From the NCBI GenBank assembly GCA_000827495.1, contig KN817780.1, positions 1 to 16,889 on the forward strand: a DNA stretch of 16,889 nucleotides, written 5' to 3'. This document shows, piece by piece, positions 9,474 to 16,889 of this stretch (its first letter is position 1; every line of letters starts with the position of its first letter). A program made the position numbers and the translations under genes. The DNA comes from Hypholoma sublateritium FD-334 SS-4 (taxonomy: Eukaryota; Basidiomycota; Agaricomycetes; Agaricales; Strophariaceae). Below the pieces are notes generated by a model. It had not been told where the DNA came from. It did no database searches and saw only the letters and a program-made list of their open reading frames with translations.

Positions 9474-12305
9474 ATGTCTCCTAGACCACTCCTCTCGCGC
9501 CAGACCTCCCTTGCCGTCCTCGCAGCTCTCGCAGTTGCCGGCCTTGCTGGCGTCCGTCCGCAGTCGTCAAGGAAGGTTCTCGGCCTATCTGCCATAGCTG
9601 TGGGTCTGCTTATGCGCCAAATCTTCGCGGGAGCCGGCAGGAAGCTCATAACCGACCCCGCTGCTCTACCGAAATCGGAGGAATATGATATCATAATTGT
9701 CGGTGGAGGTCCGTCGTTGGCAACGCCGCCTCTGTGAACGTGAAGAATCTCAGTATGTATTCATAATTTGTGGCAGGTACGGCGGGTTGTGTCCTCGCAG
9801 CCCGTCTATCAGAAGACCCGACAGTCAAAGTGCTTGTCTTGGAAGCTGGTGTCAGGTGTGTCGACAGTTGTCCAGCGTTATGTGGAATTTGCGGCTGAAA
9901 CGCATTCAATAGTGGCAAGAGTCTCTTGTTGAGTCGGATTCCTGTCGGGTTTTCACTGTTATTCCATGGGAAACACGTGTACAATCTGTACACCGAACCC
10001 CAGACCAACGCTGAGAACAAGAAAAAGTATTGGCCCAGAGGTGCGCGCCAAAGTTGACATTCTGTGTGTTCGGGAATACCGATTACAGCGCGTTTGCTAG
10101 GCAAAATGCTTGGTGGATGTGAGTTTTCTTTTTATAGCACGACGATCCTGTATGCTTATGGGTACGATCATTAGGCTCTTCCATCAACGCTCAAATGTAT
10201 GCCCGTCATATAAATTCGCGCTTCTACCTTTACCCAGACTATTACGAATAGGGCCCAATACGGTGCCCCAGCAGACTTCGATCAATGGGCCGAAATTGTG
10301 CAGGACGACGCATGGTCGTGGAAGAATCTCCGTCGGTCAGTCAGCAGCTTGCTCCCTTAGCCAAGGGATATCTACATGAACTTATATGTCTGGTAATCTG
10401 CTAGTTACTTCACGAAGTTTGAAAAATTCATCGACGATCCCGACTTTCCCGATGTAAAGAGTGCCAACAAAGGCAAGGGCGGGCCTATGCGCATCGGCTA
10501 CCACAGCACCGTATCCGAAGGCTCGAAGGACTTCATCAAAGCCTGTATAAATATTGGTATTCCGTACAGCCCAGATTTCAATGCTGGCCTCGGCACGCGG
10601 GGTGTGAACAGAGTGAGTATTTATTTACTCTGGTCGCTCGACCGTAACTAGGAATGTTTCTTACAATTCTTGTAGATCAGTGAGTAGCCCTTTTGTGGTG
10701 GATAAGGGGAGCTATCTGAGAGCACTCTTCCCCCAGTGACATACATAGACGAATCGCGAACACGCGTTTCCTCTGAGTCGGGATACTTCACGGACGAGGT
10801 TCTGGCACGTCCAAACCTCAAGGTCGTAATTCAGGCGCAAGTCACGAAAATTCTGACCGAAAAGGTCGGCAACGAGGTCAAGGCAACTGGCGTCGAGTTC
10901 GCCAAGTCGCAGGACGGAAAGCGCTTTACGGCGCGCGCGAAACGCGAAGTGATCGTCTCGTGAGTGTGTCAGCATTACTCCTGATTTTTGGCGCCTCACA
11001 CGGACATCTTACAGGGCAGGAGCGGTGCATACGCCTCAGGTCGCCCACTCACACTGAGTACATGCAATGAAGACTGACTGCATATGTCCTAGATCCTCAT
11101 GCTCTCAGGCATCGGCCCCGCCGAGCACCTCGCTAAATTTAATATTCCGGTCGTGCAGGACTTACCAGGCGTTGGCTCACACCTCGTCGACCATCCAGTC
11201 GTGGACATCTACTTCAAGAATAAGCATAACGACTCTCCAAAGCACATCAAGCCGCACGGACCCATCGAAGCAATCAAATTAGTTGGGTCTGCCATTCAGT
11301 ACCTCACCACGGGACGTGGGGCGCTGGCGAACAATGTGTGCAGTCAATCCGATTGAATATCGCAAACGCGGGCTCACCCTGTTCATTTTGTATTCCAGTT
11401 CGGCGAGACCGCCGCGTTCGTACGCACCGACGACCCAAAGCTGTTCCCGAAGGCGAAGTTTCCCGCTACGATCGCCGATAGCACGTCGGGACCCGAGAGC
11501 CCTGATATCGAGCTTTTCAGCACACCGATGGCGTACAAGGTAAGTCTTCACACTTACACCCTCTTCGTGTTTGCGCGTATTCAAGGCGGCAGGAACACGG
11601 TGCGGTCATGTTCCCGATGCATACCTTTGCCATACATGTGTGCCTCCTCAGGTAGCTCCCGAAGACTCGTCCATTTCGCGCGTCGCTGACCCGTAGACAG
11701 ACCGCTGAGCCGCGGTACTCTGCGCCTGAACTCCGCAAATCCGTGGGATGCCCCTGCCATGGACCCTAAGTATGTTCATTCCCCCGAGTCCCCGCACGTC
11801 TGCCCTGCGTCTACCGCTGCGTTACGTCGTGCAACGCTAACTGCCCTTACACAGGTACCTCAGCGCTCCGGAGGATGTCGCGCGCCTCGTGCGGGGCATC
11901 CGGCTGATCTTGCGGATCAGCAAAGAGGCGCCGCTCCCCGCGCGGCTCGATCTCGCTGACGCGAGCCCGATGCTGGACAACGCACTCGATGCGCAGAGCG
12001 ACGCGGCGCTCGCGAACCTCGTGCGCGCGCGCGTGGAGACGCTGTACCACCCGACGAGCACGGCGCGTATGGCGCCACGTGCGGTGGGCGGCGTCGTTGA
12101 CTCGAAGCTGCGCGTGTATGGCGTAAGGGGGCTGCGTGTGTGCGACGCGTCGATCTTCCCTGAGATCGTGTCTGGGCATACGGTGCGTTGTTGCTGCTGT
12201 TCTGCGTGTTGCGAATTGAGTGTCGGAAAATCCCAAAATACCTCGCAAGGCAATCAAATTGCAAGTCCGACGGCAGGTCATTGCAAGCCGGTTTACGATG
12301 ACTAA
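9474..12305 (+). CDS. GMC-family FAD oxidoreductase
   Basis: This is a flavoprotein alcohol oxidase/dehydrogenase (aryl-alcohol oxidase or choline dehydrogenase-like); the substrate cannot be told. Exons: 9474-9708, 9777-9855, 9913-10040, 10101-10118, 10175-10196, 10252-10335, 10405-10612, 10676-10679, 10737-10959, 11015-11039, 11093-11335, 11399-11539, 11593-11651, 11701-11769 and 11855 onward. All phases agree, giving 622 aa to SGHT. Motifs in order: [20 protein letters not shown] (FAD dinucleotide site, from residue 71), VLVLEAG, GKMLGGCSSINAQM (148-161, first GMC signature), [28 protein letters not shown] (335-351, second signature), and the catalytic pair His578 ([10 protein letters not shown]) and His621 (VSGHT). 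Two hydrophobic stretches lie in residues 13-26 and 36-50, suggesting membrane association or a signal anchor. After SGHT the usual last 15-25 residues are unclear: reading on ends at 12305, while splicing at 12183 gives other short tails (for example a stop at 12309). The transposon lies just downstream. Confidence 0.9.
10676..10679 (+). other. Four-nucleotide microexon of the GMC gene
   Basis: The bases atca are flanked by an acceptor (ttgtag) and a strong donor (gtgagt). Exon 7 ends in phase 0 after GVNR, and exon 9 begins in phase 1 with tgacatac. Inserting ATC A completes the family motif NR-I-M-TYIDE, and no direct junction of the flanking exons gives that motif in frame. Confidence 0.72.
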
Positions 12306-12648
12306 GTAGATCGTTGCAATGGTATGCGACAATGTTAGGATGTGCCCTGCTGATTNGTGATCAATCTGCTCTGATGGCGAGAAAGATGAAGGGTTTGTGA
12401 TTGATTTACGGAGTTGTAACTACATACCAAACATCACAACAAACCAAAANGGAATTGTGACATTTTTGGATGTTTGCGAGGTATGGCCGGCATTGCAATG
12501 CCGGTTGATCTCTCACGATCTATGTTTATGCTTCTAAGTCCACGAAACGTCCACTGATAACAGGCGCGAGTGCTTNATACCGTTTATCCTCCCACCCTCC
12601 CACTAAGTTCACACCGTTTGCTTTCTCATTTTCCACTGATCTCTACGC
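12306..12648. other. Spacer between GMC gene and transposase
   Basis: This 343-bp stretch has no gene. It may hold the 3' end of the GMC transcript, the transposase promoter and the left transposon end. It contains a perfect 18-bp palindrome and short recurrences of ttgcaa/attgcaa. CACTGAT occurs twice near the transposase start (about 12553 and 12634), but I could not pair it with an inverted copy at the other side. Confidence 0.5.
12487..12504. repeat. Perfect 18-bp palindrome
   Basis: CCGGCATTGCAATGCCGG is its own reverse complement with no loop; the next flanking pair (g and t) breaks the symmetry. It lies about 150 bp upstream of the transposase start codon. It could be a dimeric protein-binding site or part of the transposon's subterminal region. 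Confidence 0.75.
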
Positions 12649-15600
12649 ATGGCCAATCGCCCCAAAAAATCTACCCGTGCCGCGGCGGCTACGGTTTCTT
12701 GTCCACACTGTGGGGCTCAGGTCAATGCCATGGGACTGGGAAGTCATCGACGCTCGATTGCCTGTCGGACTGCCCAAGCGCGAGAGGAAACGGGAGAGCA
12801 GGATGACGGATATGAAGAGCTGTTGCAAGGCTATATGCCTACACCATCAAGTGCGTGATTGCTGATTCATGCCACTATCTAGTACTCATTCCGTCGGCCG
12901 TTGCCCGTGGCCCGGTTAGATAATGCTCAATCCGCTCAGCCATCTGCTCAGCGTGTTTCTCAGATGNGCAGCAATTCACGGAATACTGCCNGCGATCTAT
13001 CCGACAATCCTGATGTGTNCCGACTGCATAANGGTACGTGGTTTAGTTGAACTAAGCTATCATTAAGCAATTTACACCAGACACTTGCTATGCTAGATTC
13101 CGATGACAATGCGGAACCACTATTGCATGGTGGTGGTCCGGACAACGAACTTCGACCAATCGACTCGGATATCAAGATCGAATACCATCCGAAAGCACAG
13201 AAAGCTCCCGAAATCCATCATTTCGAAAACTATACCTCTGTTATACCTGATCTTGAGCCCGAGGATATTGCGGTTGACCCTGAACCGTGGAAACCCTTTC
13301 GGACACGTCTTGACTTTGAACTTGCCGAGTTTATCATTGATGCCCATCTCAACGTACCCCAAACAAAACAACTTTTGTCGCTTATCCGTTGTTGTACTGA
13401 GACACCTGAATCTTTTACAATCAAAGATCCCAAGGAGCTTTCGACAACTTGGGAGCATGCACGTGTAATGAAGGCTAGCACGGTGGGCTGTTTAGTATTA
13501 TTATAATACATTTGGTCATGTCGTAACATAATTTGTTTTGTCCAACNCTGTGTAGTTTATTACGAAGAATATCAGTGTTGCGTATAAAGGCGAACCCATC
13601 TCATTTGATATTGCTCATCGACCACTATGGGAATGGTGTCTTGATCTGGTTATCAATCCGGAATTAGTCAATCAATTCAAGTGGGATGCTGAGCGACACT
13701 ACAAATATAATGAGAAGAAGGATAAATGGGTTAGGTTTATTGATGAGCCATGGACAGCAAATAGCTGGTGGGAGATTCAAGTATTTCATTTCCATTCACA
13801 TTGTTGTATATCATAATACTGACTATTTCATATAGTCTAGACTACCTGATGGTGCTCATCCATTATGTTTGGTTCTATATGCTGATAAAACACGACTATC
13901 ATCTTTTGGCACTGCCAAAGGCTATCCTGTTATGGCACGTTGTGCAAATTTGCCAGGAGATTTACGAAATGGTGAAGGAGTTGGTGGTGGACGTGTTGTT
14001 GGGTTTCTTCCTATCGTGGGTACCAGCCAATCAAGGTTATNATTATAAACATCTCAAATTTATTTAGGTCCCTGAGGATGCAGGTGAAACTGGCAAAAAG
14101 GGTTATGTGAACTTCAAACGTGTTGTTTGGCATAAAGCATTTTACGAAATTATTGAATCACTCAAGACATATGCTGAGACCGGGTACAGGATGAAATGTG
14201 GTGATGGAGTTCAGCGGTGGCTTTTTCCAATTATCCTGATTCTATCAGCAGATTATGAGGAGCAGTTTGTATCATTGTTTCTTCCTGCAATTTACAAAAC
14301 TAATATGTAATCAATAGATGTGTTATGGCTCTAATTCGTGGCAACAACAGTGACTTTCCATGTCCTGTCTGTCTTGTTCCCTATGATTGCCAGCATGACT
14401 TGTCAAAAAAATATGATATGCGATCCACAGAGAGTATGAAAACTATCTATGAAGATGCTGATGATCTTAATGCCAAGGAGGGAGAGGATCTTCTAAAATC
14501 TTATGGACTACGTGGTGTTGAGGTAATGTCGTGTTTAATATATATCTTGTATTTTATTTCTAATGGTGTGAATTTAAATTTCTGGCTACTATATAGAATG
14601 TATTTTGGATATTGCATGGATCAGATGTCTATCATGCTCTTTCCTGGGACCGCTTGCATGCATATCATGGTGGTTTATTTTCCGACCACTTATGGCCGCA
14701 GTTTAAAGAGGTTCTGGCTGAGATGAAACCGTCAAAAAGATTTTCCAAGATGGTGGATGACCAGTAAGCATGAATATCATTTCTCTCAANTTTTTTATCT
14801 GAAGGCAATTATATCAAAAAGAGTTGATGCAATGCCACGCTGGAGTGGATTAAATCACTTTTCAGGAATTATGAAGGCTGGAGAGTACACAGATGGCAGA
14901 AAATATGAAGATATGTCCAAGGTATTTGTGAAATATATATACATCATGGTTTAGCAGAATTAAATCTAAAATCTATCTAGGTCATTGTATTTGCTGCTCA
15001 CAATATCTTAACAGAAGATGTATCNGAACGAGGATTTGTTCTTCTTCAGCTGATGCGCACATATCTGGAAATGGATATGTATATGTCATTAACTGTTCAT
15101 ACCGAGGAGACATTGGAAGCTGCTGAAGAACAACTACTTAGATTTGGAGAAGTGGTACAAGTAAGTATTCACTGATATATTGGTTGAGTTGATATACTGC
15201 TAATTGCTGAGTATGTAGATATACCAGGACATTCATCCCAACAAATCTTGGGATTTTCCCAAGGCTCATTCCCATCAACATGCAATATCAGATATTTGGA
15301 ACAAAGGTGTGACCAGAAACTACAATACAAAACCCAATGAAAAGGCACACAGAATCTTGAAAACCATTTACCAACTTCATACCAATTTCAAAAATATTGT
15401 TCCTCAGGTAAATTATTATACAGTATTTCATCAATTAAACTACTGATGTCCAATTTACTTTTTCATATTTTATTTATACATAGATCACAAAAATAAATGA
15501 AGAAATCCTGGCGTGTCTTACAATTCGTGCTGGAATCGATGTTCTTGACCATGTTACTGAAAGCAAGATGCAAAGCAGTGCAGACTCAGAAGAAAGAAAA

Positions 15601-16338
15601 ACTTTAATTGGCACACATCATGTCTCTCTTGGTTCACCTTCACCAGAGATGACATTTACAAGCCTAGAGAAGTCTAATGCTTCCAATCCTGCATTCCATA
15701 ATTTCCGCATAAAGCTTTCAAAAACACTCACATCACATCTTGGAAGACGAATTCGACTTGGCAATGAGCATTCAGTAAGTCTTTTTATTTGATTTTTCTC
15801 TATTTGATTTAGATTCAGTATATTTACTTACAACTTTTTATTTAAATTCCTTCAGATTATTCCATATAAATATCTCAAAGTCAACTACGAGTCTTGCATA
15901 TCCTGGCGACAAGAAACCAACATTCTACGTATCAATCCACANTTTCATGGACGGCCTNGTTATGATTATATTCTTATTCAAGTGGATTCGAAAGACAACG
16001 ATCCTGCCTATATTTTTGCTCAACTTCTGGAGGTCTTTGGAATCGTCATCGATGAAAAAACATACCACATGGCTTTAATTCTTCCAATGGACGAGAAATT
16101 AACTCATGACCGCAGCCGCGAGAAAATAGACAACACACTCGGATTTACAAGACTTCGATCTCGGCATCCATCGAACTCAGCATTTATTAATGTGGAATCC
16201 ATTGTCCGTGGGGGTCTTCTTGCCAATTCCTACCAAGAGAATGTTCAAGCTGATGAGCATATTGTTGTTGATGTGATTGATGAAGACATGTGGTGGAGGA
16301 TGAAGTCGCTTCGATTAGTCCAAAATGTCCCCTTATAG
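12649..16338 (+). CDS. Plavaka transposase
   Basis: Thirteen exons (12649-12850, 12920-13033, 13097-13482, 13556-13780, 13836-14015, 14068-14264, 14318-14522, 14597-14763, 14822-14921, 14981-15160, 15219-15407, 15484-15774, 15856-16338) join in phase into 972 aa with no internal stop. The N-terminus has a zinc finger with C18, C21, H33 and C39, probably for DNA binding. The transposase core shows Plavaka landmarks: EPWKPFRTRLDFELAEF (about 168), EPWTANSWWEIQ, YADKTRLSSFGTAKGYPV (324), GEGVGGGRVVGFLPI, CGDGVQRWLFPIILILSADY (413), FPCPVCLVP (448), DAMPRWSGLNHF (561), FAAHNILTEDV and RNYNTKPNEKAHRILK (685). A C-terminal domain with HHVSLGSPSPEMTF and DYILIQV matches the region (DUF6830-like) that usually follows. 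The product should cut and move the element in the nucleus. Distal exons are clearly more AT-rich than the first exons. Ns at several sites leave a few residues unknown. The acceptor at 14821 (tcaaaaag) is weak. Confidence 0.9.
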
Positions 16339-16497
16339 AAGTTGTAGTACTTGATTTTGAACTAGTCTACTTAGCAGAATCTGCAAATATTAATTTTAAT
16401 TGCACCACACTGAAACACTGAGAGTAGGTTGCATATCATACAGTGAAAGTTTGATGCACATAGTTCAAAATTGCGGTTGTTGTATCTGTAAGTCCGC

Positions 16498-16530
16498 CGC
16501 TCAAAATAAGCGCCCGTTTGGCATTGAGCG
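16498..16530. repeat. Short inverted repeat in transposon flank
   Basis: CGCTCAA (16498-16504) and TTGAGCG (16524-16530) are inverted 7-bp arms around 19 bases containing gcgcccgtttgg. Such GCGC-rich short palindromic stretches are, as I recall, frequent near ends of fungal DNA transposons. Confidence 0.45.
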
Positions 16531-16608
16531 CCTAGACTGGAATTTGAAGTACCACCCGGCCCGCAGACACTGCCGCCCTCAGCAACTCTGACTCAAACCA
16601 CCGCGCCT

Positions 16609-16670
16609 ACTGTCTTGAAATGTGCACTGGTACGTCGATCCGGTTCTGCGTCACTCATGTTCAAGACAGT
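16609..16670. repeat. 11-bp inverted repeat
   Basis: ACTGTCTTGAA (16609-16619) and TTCAAGACAGT (16660-16670) are perfect inverted arms separated by 40 bases. The length makes pure chance less likely than for the neighbouring 7-bp pair. It may be a small hairpin element or part of the transposon end. Confidence 0.6.
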
Positions 16671-16889
16671 GTACTATGCCGGGGCCGGGGGAGCCTGCCA
16701 CCACACNGCGGCATTCTTGTGCAGATGTGGANGGTCGCGCTGGATGGGTCAGTGTGCGGCTTGTTGGGGCATACTCGAGTTTGGTTGAGACGGTGGTGGA
16801 GGTGGGTGCGGCGGTGGATGCGCCGGGGGATGACTCCGGATGAGGTGGATGCACCGCCAGGTGGGGTGGCGGGACGGAGATACAAACAA

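Larger units (their letters stand above)
12306..16670 (+). mobile_element. Plavaka-type DNA transposon, ends not resolved
   Basis: The transposase gene 12649-16338 defines the element. Plavaka is a family of fungal cut-and-paste elements related to the CACTA/EnSpm group. Terminal inverted repeats and a target duplication should border it, but I could not identify a matching pair by eye, so the limits are only outer guesses. Candidate right-end structures are the inverted repeats at 16498-16530 and 16609-16670 and a cagtg at 16439-16443. The intact coding region argues for a young insertion. Confidence 0.5.
16339..16889. other. 3' flank of the transposase, no gene
   Basis: The first 150 bases are AT-rich and likely hold the 3' untranslated region and poly(A) site. 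From about 16490 composition shifts to GC-rich and includes inverted repeats. The last 200 bases are strongly G-rich on the plus strand, with an imperfect 13-bp direct repeat GGTGGATGCrCCG at 16813-16825 and 16844-16856. Open stretches on either strand here have repetitive Val/Gly or Pro/Thr/Ser/His translations and are not convincing genes. Confidence 0.55.

Noticed and set aside
11837..12332. Long minus-strand open frames opposite the last GMC exon
   Set aside because: They are antisense shadows of a GC-rich exon whose plus-strand product carries the conserved catalytic His residues.
12550..16443. CACTG at 12553 and CAGTG at 16439 as matching CACTA-type transposon ends
   Set aside because: Similarity does not extend beyond the first few bases on either side and no target duplication was visible, so the pairing is not supported.
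16622..16885. Open frames on both strands at the right edge
   Set aside because: Translations are low-complexity products of a G-rich, repetitive stretch and contain several unknown bases.
1..16889. tRNA, rRNA, CRISPR arrays or a prokaryotic-style gene cluster
   Set aside because: No cloverleaf, rRNA-like conserved block or regularly spaced repeats were seen in the spacers on either strand, and the intron-rich fungal genes make CRISPR implausible.

Overview
The window looks like nuclear DNA of a mushroom-forming basidiomycete (Agaricomycetes). Genes are split by many short introns (about 43-85 nt) with GT-AG, and a few GC-AG, borders. Two families typical of that group are present: a FunK1-type protein kinase and a Plavaka-type DNA transposase. 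Scattered single N bases show draft assembly quality. All gene models were spliced by hand: reading frame and family motifs were followed across each junction and intron phases were checked to agree. No search or transcript data were available.

Layout, left to right: (1) 26-2852, + strand, a FunK1-like kinase of about 894 aa with a basic, probably nuclear tail. (2) 3091-4925, + strand, an 8-exon gene of unknown function (about 486 aa) with a short coiled coil and a conserved-looking central domain. (3) 5181-6247, - strand, the N-terminal domain of an M1 aminopeptidase, still open over five exons but cut off before any catalytic residue. (4) 6248-6834, no recognisable gene. (5) 6835-8533, - strand, a 7-exon, probably seven-pass membrane protein (447 aa) of unknown function. 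(6) 8534-9473, the divergent spacer between the membrane protein and the next gene. (7) 9474 to about 12305, + strand, a GMC-family FAD oxidoreductase (alcohol oxidase/dehydrogenase type) in at least 15 exons, including a 4-nt exon; its last few residues are uncertain. (8) 12306-12648, a spacer with a perfect 18-bp palindrome. (9) 12649-16338, + strand, a complete 13-exon Plavaka transposase (972 aa). (10) 16339-16889, noncoding flank with inverted repeats, possibly the transposon end.

The genes do not form an evident pathway or cluster. The window reads as a mosaic: ordinary metabolic and membrane genes (GMC enzyme, membrane protein, M1 remnant) next to lineage-expanded and mobile genes (FunK1 kinase, orphan coiled-coil gene, Plavaka). 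Both enzyme-gene ends that face foreign or unrecognised DNA look damaged: the M1 gene lacks its 3' two thirds, and the GMC gene loses recognisable family sequence just after its last catalytic residue, on the side of the transposon. I found no new defence or biosynthetic system. The most useful leads are the 4-nt exon, the three GCAAGT (GC-AG) introns in neighbouring minus-strand genes, the stand-alone M1 N-domain, and the apparently intact transposase.
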